Source: Dryomyza anilis | Lineage: Eukaryota > Arthropoda > Insecta > Diptera > Dryomyzidae | Direction of reading: 5' to 3' | DNA: 64,000 nt | Assembly (NCBI GenBank): GCA_951804985.1 | Contig: OX638133.1 | Location: 5,476,501-5,540,500 of the forward strand | Shown here: positions 45,096 through 58,645 of the stretch, piece by piece | How positions within the stretch are numbered: position 1 is the first letter of the stretch | How the letters are laid out: the number at the start of each line of letters is the position of its first letter | Program-made: the position numbers and the translations under genes | The notes under the pieces: model-generated | Told to the model about the DNA's origin: nothing | Databases searched by the model: none | What the model saw: the letters and a program-made list of their open reading frames with translations, nothing else

Positions 45096-46382
45096 TATAC
45101 CCTACACTAAGTGTGAAAGGGTATATTCAGTTTGGTACGCCGTTTGTAACACCTAGAAGGAAGCATATCCGGTATGGATATTTATATATGGGCCATTCCA
45201 CACCAAATCGACCAACAGTTGGAACTCACCTTCTTCGATTTCAATGAAATTTGTGCAACTGATAAAGGGTATCAAGATATGCATTGATCATTTTTTTTTT
45301 TTATTTTCAAATTCAAATTTGCAAAAAATGGGACAGAAATCACTTTTCTATGATTGTTCATATTTCAATATCTCTTAAAGTAGATAGAAACTCCGTTGAT
45401 GGCTCGTTTTTAAGCTAATAGAACAAGCTTTTATACCAATTAAGTTGTAACTTCTAAACGTGAACATGTGACCCGTGGTCACTATCCTTGCACTTCAAAA
45501 TTGATATCCTTAAAAAGGACCCTTTTTAAAATTCTGAACGAGCCATCAACGGAGTTTCTATCTACTTTAAGAGATATTTTTTATAAAAGTACGTTCTATT
45601 AGCTTTAAAACGAGCCATCAGCGGAGTTTCTAGCATTTCTAGTTTAATAGATATTTAAATATGAACCACCATACAAAAGTGATTTTTGGCCCATTTTTTG
45701 TAACTTTGAGCCACTGTATCTCTGGAAGTAGTTGACGAAAAAATAAAAAAAAATTGGTCAGTACATATCTGGGTACCCTTTATCAGTTGCCTAAATTTTA
45801 TTGAAATCGAAAAGGTAAAATCTCAAATTTGACTTTTTTTGGTGGATTTGGTGTGGAATGGCCCATATATTCTTGATCACCATGACCTCCTGAGTCGATT
45901 TACCGATATCCGTCTGTTTGTCTGTCTGTTGAAATTCCCACTACTCAAATAACTGAAAAGTTAGATCAATGAAATTAAATTACTACGCTGTCTCAACCAG
46001 AAAATTGGCATGATCGGTCAATTGTGACCTGTGGACCGACCAGTTATGTTCAAATACCTCAAAATTTACATCTACAAATGAATATTACTTAATACTCCTT
46101 AAATGAACTTTTTTTTGTCAAATATATATATTGTTTTTATGCACAAATACCAAAAAAATAATGTTTTCCCGCGAACCGAAAAAATAAATAGAAATTCGGT
46201 ACACCTACCAAACTGAACATATGGGTATCAAATGAAAGGAAATTTTTCAGAGATTGCAAGTTTGTTGTTATTTTCAGCAGTCGTATACCCTGGTGACCTA
46301 TGCACCACTTTAAATGGTAACCGCACACCTTATATCATATATTTGGGTAGGGTATTTATAGTCGGCTTAGACCGACTATAAC
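45096..46382 (-). repeat. B-element, copy 2, interrupted by a C-element
   Basis: Inverted relative to copy 1: CCTACACTAAGTGTGAAAGG and CAGTTTGGTACGCCGTTTGT at the left, ATTTATAGTCGGCTTAGACC at the right. The minus-strand frame 46,137-46,328 begins MCGYHLKWCIGHQGIRLLKI, like copy 1. The C-element splits the part that in copy 1 reads GATCAAGAATATATATACTT. Confidence 0.75.
45184..45870. mobile_element. C-element with terminal inverted repeats
   Basis: About 687 bp bounded by ATATATGGGCCATTCCACAC and its reverse complement; the inverted ends extend at least 24 bases (through CCAAATC). A second inner inverted pair is seen around ACTCCGTTGATGGCTCGTTT (45,387) and its reverse complement (about 45,535). 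No transposase. Comparison with B-element copy 1 shows that it was inserted into an AT-only stretch (TATATATA). Confidence 0.78.
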
Positions 46383-49300
46383 TTTCATAATTCTTACTAA
46401 CTTCATCACATCAACTATCCCAAAAATATCACATGTGACCTAACCTTCATTACTGGTTTTTATGTTAGCGAATGTTGTAAAATTGTTTCATATTAATTAA
46501 AATATTGAATATAAAGTATATATTTGATATTTTCTTAAATTTGAATATTATTTAGTTTTTAATTTAGTAACACTAGTAAGTTAAAAATATTGCAAAAAAA
46601 AGGATAATGATGGAATTATGTTCATGTGCAGACGGACTTACGTACAACTTATAGAATTACGAGCTCTATACGTTTTTTTAAATAATCGGTTATAATATGT
46701 CCTAATAAAAGTAAACAAAATTATGAATCATTAAATTTCAACAAATGATTAAAATATTCACATATTAAGTTTATGCAAATTTCTACTATTTTCGAAATTT
46801 GCACTATTTACGAGTTTTACGCGGTTGATATGAATCCCCTTAATAAAATAGTACTTTTTGTAAACTTTCCCTCAAGTGACAAAATTAGGTACATTTGAGG
46901 TACTGGGTTTTAATAAAATACAACACTATTAATAAAAATAACAATTTGCTGTGTGAATCGAATGAAAAAGCACGAAAGTTATTTGTATTGTATTACAACA
47001 ACAATTACCACTTTTACAATAATAACAACAACAACAAGATGAAATACATTTTAGTGTTCCGAGTAAAGTTTTGTAGAACATATATATAGTTTTCAAGCAC
47101 ATATTTGTCGTCGTTTGTGGGCCAAACATAAGCCAAAAGTGCAAAAGTAGTCAACAATAAAATTGATTTGATGTATTGCTGGGTATACGAGAGAGAAAGA
47201 TTTTTAAAAGTGTAGTCTATGGACTTTTGTAAATTACAGTTGGCCAAAAGTTTAGTACGAATTGCATTGAAATGTGGCTCATTAGTTTGGATTTTTATTT
47301 ATTTATTTATTTGGCATGCGTTCCGTACGTTTCGCGTGCGCTCATGATGCGTGTCACGGCGGCAAATGGAATGGGCAATTTTTAAGTGCACTAAGCAATA
47401 TTTCAATAGTTTTGTGTCATAGAATTTGTTGTGTAATTTTTATTGCATAGGACATGATTTTTACTATCTGTTGAACAAAAGCGGCACTTAACAAAGCCAT
47501 GAATAATGTGCGCAAGAATATAAAATTCATGTTTTAACTGCTGCTGAGTAATAAAAATGTATTTGGCACTTTATTAAGTCGCACACTTAAATTAAATGAT
47601 ATGTCCTTCGCGTAGAGAGAGTTATTTCATCAATTACTTAACAATTGTTGGCATATCTTAAAAATACCACAGCCAACAACAATGTGGCTCGGCTCAATGA
47701 CAGCTACTGAAAAGGTGGTACGAGGTAGACCATTGTTTTTAAATGTCAAATAAAAGTGCATGAATAATAAAAATAAAACTTTTTTTAAATGGTGCTGAAT
47801 ATTTTATGTGCCTACTTTTTTTTGTCATTCGTTTGTTCGACAGGCGTATTATACAAAAGCGTATTACAACAACCAATGGGAAAATGAAATAAAAAAAAAA
47901 TAAAAAAAACTGAAAACTTTTTATAACATCTCAGGTGACTCGTGTGACTCAATGGTTTTGTGTGTGTGTGTTGAAGTCCTTGCTTTGTCAGTGAGTGTTG
48001 TACAAGGATTTTAAATTTTTGGTTTTTTTATATGATTTTTGTACTGTGTGTGTTTTACAGAGTTCGGCACAAAGTGCACCTACATTTTTTGGCGCTTAAG
48101 CCAACAACCAAAATCAAGGCACTACCACGAGCGTAATTTTTTTTATGTTGAGTGAGTTTTTGATTTTGTTAATTCTTTTTCGGCTCTTTTAAATGTGCGC
48201 CTAAATTACCAGCAGCCTGGTTAATTGTGATAAATGCGACGCACAAAAAAATAAAATTCATAACTCGTATTTAAAACTCTCCCAGGAGTGCGCAAAGTTT
48301 GGACACTGAATTGTTTTGAATGCAAATTGGCAAACACGCGGTCATGATGAATGGTATTATTTTCAGGAACAAAATTATTCAACTTTTTCGAGAGTTATGA
48401 TGCAGAGTATTTGAGGAATTTTGAAAACTGTACGGCTTGACGTATGAGCAACATTAAATAAATATGTTTCGAATACTTAAGATTTATCAGTCTCTTTTTA
48501 TGAATTTTACTACTTTATTTAGTTGACTTGAAATGTTTGAAAAGAGAAATTACTAAATTTTGTTCAATTTCTACTTTTTAATAAGTTATTAATTTTGTAA
48601 TAATCTCAAATCTAATCTCATAATTTTCTAATTTATATCCAAACATTTTGAACATAAAAACTGAGTATTATGGAGAGAATAAGCGTGTCATTTAATTATA
48701 AACAAGGATTTAAACTGTAACGAAATCGTTTTAAGAATATTAGAAATAACCCGGTTTTTAAAAAAATTATAAAAAACGACAAAAATATTTTACCTAAAAT
48801 ACAATATCCCGAAATAACTTCTTTGTATATAAAAACACGTATTGATTTTTTGAAAAAACAGTCTTTCCCAGACTTTGGTCTGAACTTCGGTTTGCTATTG
48901 TTTTCTTCGATCAGTTGTGATCACAGCAAATCGACAAAAAAAACACACACACGCAACTCTAAGAACAAAATAGACAAAGCTATGTGTTTATTATTCTTTC
49001 TTCGATATGCTAGTGTCGTTCGTAGTGCGACTATGCATGTGTTTTGTTAGTTTTTTTCGATCACAACTACAAAAAAACATGATACGCTAGTGTCGTTCGT
49101 TGTTTGTGAATTAAACAATATTATATTTTTATGCTTTCTTTTGTGTTTATTTTTTTGTGTTCATTGCAAAATAATGAAGTTTTCTTAAGTTGAGTTCTAT
49201 GTTTTAATTTATAAAACAGAAAATTATATGTTTAATATATAAACATTTTAACAGTGTTTTCGATTTTTTTGTTTCACATATTACTTTGTGTTATTGCTTT

Positions 49301-50854
49301 TGTATGTTGTTTTATATTATTTTGATTTCCGCTTTTTTATTTTTATTTTTTTATTTATATTATTTATTTAAAGTGTTATTTTTCTCATGTTGTAAGTGCA
49401 GAGTTATAACGTTTTAAAAGTTAAGGTTGTATGGGAGCTGATGTTGGAACAAACAGATATACAAGAGTTTTATATATATTGATAAATATATTTTTATACT
49501 TCTATTTTTTTAATTATTTCCATTGTTTTCTTTTAATGTATTCAAATTTTAAAAGACTTTCAAATAAAAACTTTGTCCTAATATTTAAGACATTAAATAG
49601 AATGGCACACAACATGTCGTATGAGTAACAACATTTAACAACAAAACATTAATTGCTAAAAACTACAAATAAATGCCCAAACTTTTGGTCACCAGCAAAT
49701 AGATGTTGTAGGTAAAATCGCGTTTTTGAAATAGCAAATAACTTTAACGACAACAATAACAACAGCAAACGAAACGTTCTAAACAAAAACTCTTTTATTA
49801 GAAGTTTGCGCGAAGGCAACGACTGTGAAATTACTTTCGGCGCTTTTGCTTGACAATTAAACTGTCTACAATGCTTTTTGGGGTTACATTAAATAAACTA
49901 AAAACCAAAAAACTTTTTAGGCTCAATTTTAAGTCACAGTGGTGGTGGCACTCTCTTGTACTACTCTGCACACACATATGTAGCCAAAATTTCAACCTGA
50001 TAACTTTGTGCCATTGCCAAAAATACAAGGCATAACAACAATAATAATAAAAGATCACAATCGGTGAAAAATGCATAAATCAAAGCAAACATCTGTCAAA
50101 TAATAAAATAAAATCGTCGAAAGAAACTATTTATCTATTTGCTCGAGTAGCAGCAGCATCAGCTTCCTGTGTGCCGAGTAGGACGAACGACGACGTTCTG
50201 TCATCCATTATCTCTCGAAAGTAAATACTTGGAGGGCAGGCAGTGAACAACCAACTACGCAAAGTAGTCTGCAAAGTTTATTCTTTTTTCTGGCGATCTC
50301 ATACTTGGGCAGAACTACTTGAAAATGGCATTTTTCAGTTAATAACTTACAGCCCTTTAAAAAATAATACAAACGCCAACAAACCACTTACACATGTGTG
50401 CTGATATTTCGAGTGTGTTTGGGGTTCCAAATATGGGGGGTTACAAAAAAAATACAAATTCGACTCAACACTTTCAGTGCGAAATAAATAGTCAGTCGTT
50501 AGGTTTAGCTAGGATTTAGCAAAGTGGTGGCAAATAAAACAATTCCTTTGCCAAGTGCGAATTATTTATTGTTTGTGAAGGTTTTTATTTACTTCATTTT
50601 TTTATTTTATTTTTTTGTCGCTATAAAAATATATTATAGGTGCAGGAAATGTTAAATGGTGTAAATTAAGTGAGGTAAATGGGGATTTAGAAGTGAAAAA
50701 TATTTAATGTTGTTTAAAAAACTATAAAATATAATTTTAGAATAAGTTTTAATATAAAAAAGACGCTTTAAAAAAGTAGTCTATACTTTTTACAATATAG
50801 TTTTATCTTTTTTTTTTAATTTTTTATATATATTGTCTATCGAAAGTGTGACTA

Positions 50855-52035
50855 GGGAGCGGATTTATATGCAAATGCATATTTTAACGAAGCCTCAAAT
50901 TTAAGTCGGACAAAAACAGGATTAATTATCGTTAAAAACTTATTCGAATTATGGTCAATCTGTTTTGCATATTTGGAATATTTTGCATATTTTTAGCATA
51001 TTGCATATAATTTGAATATCTTGCATATTTTTTGCATATTTGGCATATAGTTTGCATATTTTGAATATTTATTGCTTATTTGTTGCATAATTTTTGCATA
51101 TATCATCCAAATGTCTCGTAAATACGCGCGTTTAATGAATTTATGTAGATACTAGAGTAATTTAAAGTAAAAAAAGCAATATTCCGACATTTCTTGAGTA
51201 TTTGTTGTTCTTATGTGTTTTGTCGCATTTTTAAAATAGTATAGACCAAGTTCTTCGATAAATTTTAGTTGGAGTTACTAATTTTAATATTGATATGATT
51301 TCATTGATCAAAATATTATAACAGACAATTTTCTACATATACCTACATTATTAGTAGACGATACAAGGAACAAAATTGAAAAATGTTTAAGCGACTCGAA
51401 GCCTCCAGATGGCTCCATTTATTCTCAAAATTCTTCATATCGATTTTCTTATCCAATAAAACATTTTTAGTAGTTGTCATTTGCAATCAAATTCTATGAA
51501 AATTGTTTGATACAAAGCAATTGTCAGTCTAATATAATTATATTGATTCTAATATTTAAAGAATTTCGATTTAAAACTGGCAATATCGGAGTGAGAACTG
51601 ACAATATCAGTGTAAGAACTGGCATTAAATATATATCGAATAAATTTTCGGCATCTTATAATATTTTCGTTCCGATATCAAAACAAATGTCATAATTGCT
51701 TCCTTGAATCCATTATTTCGTGTCTATAATGTCTTGTGATGTTGACCGATCGTTTTTTGCACATATAATCATATAAAGTGATAGAACCCAATGGTTTACA
51801 GTCGAAAATTTAAAAAAATTGATTGATTATGACTGTAAAAATAAATAATTTTTATTTTATTAGTATAATGTTCTTTTTCATTCATAATAGGTGTTGAAGA
51901 TTGAAGAAAAACGTGTTTTATTTTTAAATTATGAGGAACAAATATATTTTTCCATATTTTTACTCCTATTTTAATATAAAAAAACTGAATTTTTTTGCAT
52001 ATTTTCGGAATATCATTTTGCATATAAATCCGCTC
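50855..52035. mobile_element. TIR element with GCATAT-rich interior
   Basis: 1,181 bp with inverted ends GAGCGGATTTATATGCAAA at both sides (left has two extra G) and TA flanks (50,853-50,854; 52,036-52,037). The left interior (50,870-51,110) repeats TTTGCATATTTT-like words. Frames at 51,474 and 51,796 show no transposase that I can recognise. Confidence 0.82.
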
Positions 52036-52204
52036 TAGTGATGACTTTGAAAAGATTTTCGATGTCTTCCAATATGTCTATAAAGTTAGCACAATTATTA
52101 AATTAATATAAATAAAAAATATTAGCACCGACATTTTGAGATATAAAATAATCTTATATTGTGCTGAGTAGTGCTAGTTTTGTGCTGTGCTATTTCTTCT
52201 TTGG

Positions 52205-52320
52205 CCTTTCCCAAGACAAAATTTTTGGCAGGGTCGAGGCAACTAAGAAACATTTTGTTGACATATTTCAAACAGACAAAGGCGGAGTTTTTATCAAAAG
52301 CTGTCTGTTATTAGCACAGT
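52205..52320. repeat. R-family repeat fragment
   Basis: TTTTTGGCAGGGTCGAGGCA and TTTCAAACAGACAAAGGCGG match the 23,935 and 12,570 copies. Confidence 0.6.
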
Positions 52321-53745
52321 AATTTTATAGCACAAAGGTAAAATGAAAAATTATGTGTTTTTTTAATTCGTTCAGTATTTTTATTATTTGGTAGAACCAC
52401 TAGCACAATAATACACAAAATAGCAAAAAAAGTCAAAAATTTATTCAAATATATTTTAAAATGCTTTTTTTGTATTTGTTTTATAGCACAAGTTTAGCAC
52501 AACTCAGCACATACTTTACAAAAATGTACTACAAAATTGATACATGCAATTTTTATTAGTAGCACAACTTTGTTTATCATAAAATGGGTGTGTTAACCAT
52601 TTTAAAACTTTTTATTGATATTTCCAAAGCTATAGTGTTACAATTATGATTATATTTTTAATAATTTTCCTCATTTGCAGCAAATCTTGCATACATGTAT
52701 AACACAAATTCTAAAAATGATTCAATTACTGAACTGACACTGAAAATCTTGCGTTATTATTCAAAAATGTGATTATACGCAAAAAATTTAAGTTGCACAA
52801 TATAGTCAAATATATATATCAAACTGCATCTTTCTGTATTTCAAAACGAAAGACTAATTTTAACGAGTGACGTAATTTTAAATAACTTTCAAAGTTTTAA
52901 AAGTCAAATAACATGAAATAAAAATGTGTGTGACGAGATTTAGACGCCAAATGTTCATATCGTCGTTCGTTACGAAATACAGAAAGTAGGTATAAAACTT
53001 AAAAAAAAAAATTATTACTTCATGAAAAAAAAATGTTAAAATTCATGATATAGGTTATATAAAGTTATATTAAAAGGTCTCTTAGGAGTCGTGGACGGTA
53101 CAAGCATCACTTTCCCGAGTCGATTTAACCATGTCTGTCTGTCCGCATGCACGATATCTTGAAAAATACTGAACCGAATGTTATGAAATTTTGTCTAAAT
53201 ATGTTTTATCAAAATAGTAATAATAAGTTCGAAAATTATGCAAATCGGTAAACGGACACGCCCATCTCACATAAGAGATATAGATTCACTTTTTAGAAAA
53301 TCATATCTCGTAAAATGTCCAAGTTATAGTTATAAAATATGGAACGAACAAACATTTTTATATACAATTTTTAGTTTTTTTTCTATGCTCATTATTATTA
53401 TTAGCATTTTTAGTTGACAATTTCGAAATATTAAAAGACACAACCAAATTAACAAAATTCTAATATTAAAAAAATGTATTTTATCTTCAATTATAATACT
53501 TTCAAATACATTTTTCTATTCTAAATATATTCATATAAATTTCGTTGGTACTGTTAAAAGTTCTAATCATTTAAAAAAAAAATTAAATTGTTATTTTTGG
53601 AAACAAAACGAGAGTGCTAAGTTTCAAAAAAAAACTATTTTTTGCACCACTTTAGTACTTTAGTACCTTTTCAACATATTTCAATTAAATCGAAGGGCAT
53701 CATGCCAACATTTGATATTTCTAACGTGAAACGATGACTCTTATA

Positions 53746-54080
53746 AAGGGTTTTTCAACAGGGACGCTACAAAAGTAGAGCGACAGGGACAGCAAACGAC
53801 GCCACATTTCTTGCCGCTCTTTTGACATTTCTCTTCAGTAAGGTTTGCCATTTCATGATGGAAAGATATACGAATTCGAATTTCGGTATTAAATTTTAAT
53901 AATTTCAACTAGGCTTGTATATCTTTACATCATGAAATGGCAAACCTTACTGAAGAGAAATGTCAAAAGAGCGGCAAGAAAAATGGCGTCGATTGCTGTC
54001 CCTGTCGCTCTACTTTTGTAGCGTACCTGTTGAAAAACCCTTGAAAAAAACTTTTGTAGCGCTCTTATTGAAAAACCCTT
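53746..54080. mobile_element. Hairpin (AAGGGTTTTTCAA) element, copy 2
   Basis: Best preserved copy: arms of about 125 bases that are reverse complements almost throughout (AGTAGAGCGACAGGGACAGC near 53,775 and its partner near 54,000), with a ~40-bp spacer at about 53,890. A full right end lies at 54,042 and a second right end (GTAGCGCTCTTATTGAAAAA) at 54,080, as in the other copies. Left TA at 53,744-53,745; right flank TG. Confidence 0.85.
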
Positions 54081-55129
54081 TGCTTAACGAAATAAAAATA
54101 TTAATTACCAGTCATAATTAAACAAACCTCTGCACATACATCAAAAATTCATTAAAAACACCATATTAAACATAACATAAAAGCACTTATTAGTAAATTA
54201 ACCTAACAAAGGTATTCACTACATGCAGCCGACGATTTATGTTTTTTCATTTTGCAAGAGTCACGAAAAAAAAAACGATAGTTCCCAAATGCATGTCAAA
54301 CCCATGACGAACAAGTAGAACGGAACAACAGCAATTAACAAACAACCAAAAATGCAATTTAAAACACAAACCTTAGGAAAAACTACAACTACGAACTGAA
54401 AAGCATTAATGAATTTCCACCTGTAGAAAGAGAAAAACATATAGGCAGGAAGGAGCACAGAGAAACTGAAAAATATATCCAAGCCAAAATAAATAATTTA
54501 TGAAATATGATTATAGACAAAAGCCACAGACAGTAAACGACGGACAACAATTCTCATTCCCTTCCCATCACGTCTTAAGAAAGAAAATGCAATTATTTGA
54601 GTTTGTTTTTATTCCAGAGTCTCCTCGACATTCATTTATGCCAAAAACTCTAACATTTGAATCCTTTGGAGGCGAAAAAAAAATTGTAGTTGGTGAAAAA
54701 TTTGAGTATTTGAGCGAATGTGTGTGGCAAAAATTTATATAATGCATTTTTTTGAAGAGTTCTTAGAGAGACAGGACAGGACGAACGGTTAGATGAATGG
54801 ACAGACATAACTACACACGAACTGAGACTGACAGACAGCCAGAGCAACAACACAACGAACAAGGAGTTTGACGTACTGGCGGCACAAATAGCAGGAAGGA
54901 CAAACGTATGCCAGAAATATAAAAATTATATTAATATTCAGTTTTTTGCAGTTTTTACTTCTGCTACTCATGCAATGGTATGGTTTATGGGATTACAATA
55001 ACAACAACAACAACAACTAGAAAACATTTAAGAAAGTCTCACATTATGAATGAGAAACGGAGATTTTGCTATGGCCCCCCCAGTACCCAAAGTCTAACTT
55101 TTGAATTGCTACATATGCGAACTATCCAG

Positions 55130-55650
55130 TAGGAAATTTTATATGTGATAAACTTTTACAAAATTCTAGTATTTGATTTATGTCCAAATGTAATTTTTTT
55201 ACTGCTTTGATAGGAAACAACTTGTATAGGAAATAACTACATACATTTACTGCACTGCAGTACACAAATTGACCACATTTGTATTAAAAATAACTACATT
55301 CTGTATTTATTAAAACGTTCAGAAAGATGTAGAAAATATGCAACCTTTATCATTATCATCTTAGACGACACAAAGGCAAGAAGCATTAAATAATTTTTTT
55401 ACTTGTACTAAATATGAATAATATGTGCCATCGCATTTGTATTTTCTTTTAACTAATTTCTTTCAGTTGCTTGGGGTTCGCTGTGTTTGTATACGGACTT
55501 TAAAAAATATATAAAACAAAAACATACTACATTTTCTGCAATATGTTGAAAACGACATTCTAATAATTTGTGTAGTAAAATCAAGACTTATCAATACAAA
55601 TACACTTAAAAAGCAAATGTAGTATAATTACATTTTTTCCAAAAGAAATA
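55130..55650 (+). repeat. D-family repeat, longest copy
   Basis: Includes ATTTGTATTAAAAATAACTA then CATTCTGTATTTATTAAAAC, the reverse complement of 25,390-25,470, and at 55,600-55,640 a further related block. Not coding. Confidence 0.55.
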
Positions 55651-56487
55651 CAATCATGATTAATGACAATACGTTATTTTTCTCGCTGAACTTTTTAGTT
55701 TCATCGATCTATCTCGATTTGTTTTCCTGTAATAGTAATTTCAACAGACAACCAGACTTGCAGACGGATAGAAGAACATTATCAAACTCACTGGAACTCG
55801 ATGGTCAAAAATGTATTATTTTTCTTTGTGTATTTTAATTTTCACCAATTTAATATAATTTTGTTGGCTTTTTTGGTCTAATTGGGTTTAATGCAAATAA
55901 AAAGTTTTATTTCATTTTTTCATTTTTGCCACGCCTTCTATTCGAGTTACAAAGAACGACCAACAAATTGAAAAATTTAATAAGAATAATTATCAAAATC
56001 ACTACGTAACCGAAATTCCTATAGGGTATATTTTATATAAAGGAGTGCACCACACCGGTGTTTTCTGTGACCTCAGTGTGTTCGCGCGACTGCCACGGAA
56101 ACCCATTTGTATGACCATTAAAAAGTAGTCCGCGTATTAATATCCAAAGTAGCTGGCAAAAGTGTACCGCTGTGTTGCTATTTTGAGTCCCCTCATATAT
56201 TTTTTTTATTTCATTCACTCTTTGAAAGGGTATCATTTATTTTAATGTCAGTGTTTATCATCTACTCATATGTAATTTGTTTTCTATTAAAATTTTATAA
56301 AATTTTTCAAGTTCCTGCTTTGCGTGATTTACATTTTTTCTTATTTTTTTTATGTACTTTTATAATTTTATATTATTTTAAATTAATTTTTTCTGGAATA
56401 AATTTAAGCAATAATTGGTATTTATAATATTTAAGTAGTATATCAAAAAAAATAAATCTTTAGTATAAACATCAAATTTATTTGAGT

Positions 56488-56685
56488 ATATCGTCGTTGC
56501 AGAACTAAAAGTCACCAAATACTTTTTTATGAAAATCTTAATTTCAACTTTGTTGGCAATTATTTCAAAAAGTAATTGTTTTTAAAGCTATATATAGTGA
56601 GCCCATCGATCAAGAAAGATATATAAAGGAACAATTGGCATTTAGAAAATGTAGTTGGTGACTTTTAGCTCTACAACGACGATAT
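56488..56685. mobile_element. Small TIR element (198 bp)
   Basis: Left end ATATCGTCGTTGCAGAACTA then AAAGTCACCAA; the right end carries the reverse complement with two mismatches (TTGGTGACTTTTAGCTCTAC then AACGACGATAT). Inverted ends of about 31 bases and a short interior make a typical MITE. Only one copy is seen in the window. Confidence 0.78.
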
Positions 56686-56961
56686 GTTTAAAAACCACTT
56701 TAAATCTACAGAATACAAAAAAATAAGAAAAATTATACAGTTAAAGCTAGGTTTAACGAATAATTGTCAGGCCCTTTCGTTATATCGAGCCGTTCGTTAT
56801 ATATAAAATAATTAAAGCATTTAAGATAGCTTTTATGTTCAGTAATACTGAAATGGGTGTAACTTTTGGGGATAATTTTTTATCCATTTATTTTCTTTAC
56901 TATATCTTTTTCTACAACACATTTATCCACTTTATTCATTTCTTCCATGTCCAGCGTATGA

Positions 56962-57708
56962 AATACCAGTGTACTCAGCCCAATCCTTAAGAAGGCGAAT
57001 CCCACACCATGTGCCAACTACCGTGGAATAAACCTTCTCAATATGGCACATAAGGTACTATCGAACGTATTATGTAAAAGACTAAAGCAAATCGTCAATA
57101 AACTGATTGGACCTTAATAGTACAGCTTTAGATCTGGCAAGTCAACCATAGATCAGATTTAAACATTACGGCAAATTCTGGAGAGAACCAAAGAGAGATA
57201 GATCGACACCCATCAACTTTTAGTCGACTACAAAGCTGCCTTCGACATCCCGATAAGGAGCCGGCTTATATGCCACCTTGTCTGAGTTCGGTATACCTAA
57301 AATTAAACATTGCAAAAAATGCGACGATTTCCAGCATGACCCTGAACAACACACGTAGCACAGCAGTGCGAATTGGGAACAACCTCTCCGATACGTTTAA
57401 TACCGAACGCGGTTTCAGACAATGCGACTCCCTCTCTTATGACTTTTTTAACCCAATAATTGTAAAGATTGTAAGAGCTCCATCACAATGGCACTATATT
57501 CAACAAGAGTGTCATGAGGCTCGGGTATGCTGATGATAACGGCATCATTGACCGATGATATCGACGTCATTGGCTGATGATATCGGCATTATTGAGCAGA
57601 GCACGCAATCAGTCAATGCAGCAATTACCAGTTTAGAGAAGGAATCAAGTCGAAAGGACAAGACGTAGTAGCTGGTGTCAACAAACAAAGAGTCCCGGCG
57701 TCTTGGAA
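56962..57708 (+). pseudogene. Non-LTR retrotransposon reverse transcriptase remnant, 5' part
   Basis: Broken plus-strand frames read as a reverse transcriptase of the jockey/I-type LINE group: NYRGINLLNMAHKVLSNVLC then KRLKQIVNKLIG (about 57,020), YSFRSGKSTIDQI (about 57,120), LLVDYKAAFDI (about 57,221), TRSTAVRIGNNLSDTFNTER then GFRQCDSLS (about 57,355), and a worn YADD-like LGYADDN (about 57,520), ADDIGIIEQSTQSVNAAI (about 57,570). Several stops and shifts make it dead. It continues after the MITE at 58,646. Confidence 0.88.
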
Positions 57709-58645
57709 CACAGAAAAAAGTTTATCAAATTGATGAATTCCGTTCATCAAACCAACAGTTCATTGTATTCATTATATTAATGACTAACGACATCAATGTT
57801 ATGAATGCGATCATAAATATGATGAACGCATGTTAACTTTCGAAAAAGTGTTCTTCAATATGATAAACTGTATATGAAGAATAAGTTTCATCATATTAAT
57901 GAACAAATACATAAAATCAACATATATGTACATCATTTTGAATAATGCTGTTTAAAAAAAAACAAATTTCAATCAAAATAATTATTTTTCGTTCATTTTT
58001 CCATACTTCTCAGTGGTCAGTAGTTCTTGTATGTTATTTCTTATAAAATGCTTGCTCGACATGATAAATTAGTAAAATGTTTTGTAATATATTTATATAT
58101 AATTACATTTTTGTATTAATAAAAAGTTGTATTTATAAAAAATATATATGAAAAAAAAATGTTTTTTTGAAATTTTGTTAACAATTTTTTTTTTTTTTTT
58201 TTTAAATCAACATTTTTCTTCGAACAATTTTTTTTTTCGGACAATTTTTTTTATTTTTCGGTAAACATATTTTTTTTCAAAAAAAAAAATGGATTTTTTA
58301 AAAACATTTTTTAGAATTATTTTCTAAAAACAATTTTTGTTTTTGATAAATTCGTAAAAAAAATGTCCATCAATTATTATATTTGGAAAAAGAAATATTA
58401 GTTAACAATATTCATCATATTGAATATTATATTTATAAATATTATGAGCAATTTACAATTAATTTTTAATTATTCATAGATATTATGATTATATATATGT
58501 TCGATAGTTTAAATAAGTTGATAAATATAATGAATGAATTCATAAATATATCATTTAAACCCAATATGATGAATCTGGTAGATAGCGAAAAAATTCATAA
58601 TATTTATGAATAAATTCATCATATTGATGAATTTTGTTTTCTGTG
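57709..58645 (-). mobile_element. A-family MITE, copy 4, inside a LINE
   Basis: 937 bp, CACAGAAAAAAG at the left and TTTTCTGTG at the right, with all inner blocks of the family. Right flank TA, left flank AA. The surrounding DNA is LINE coding sequence on both sides. Confidence 0.85.

Noticed and set aside
50140..50230. Minus-strand ATG frame MDDRTSSFVLLGTQEADAAA as a possible first Camta exon
   Set aside because: It closes after about 25 codons with no good donor in the needed phase.
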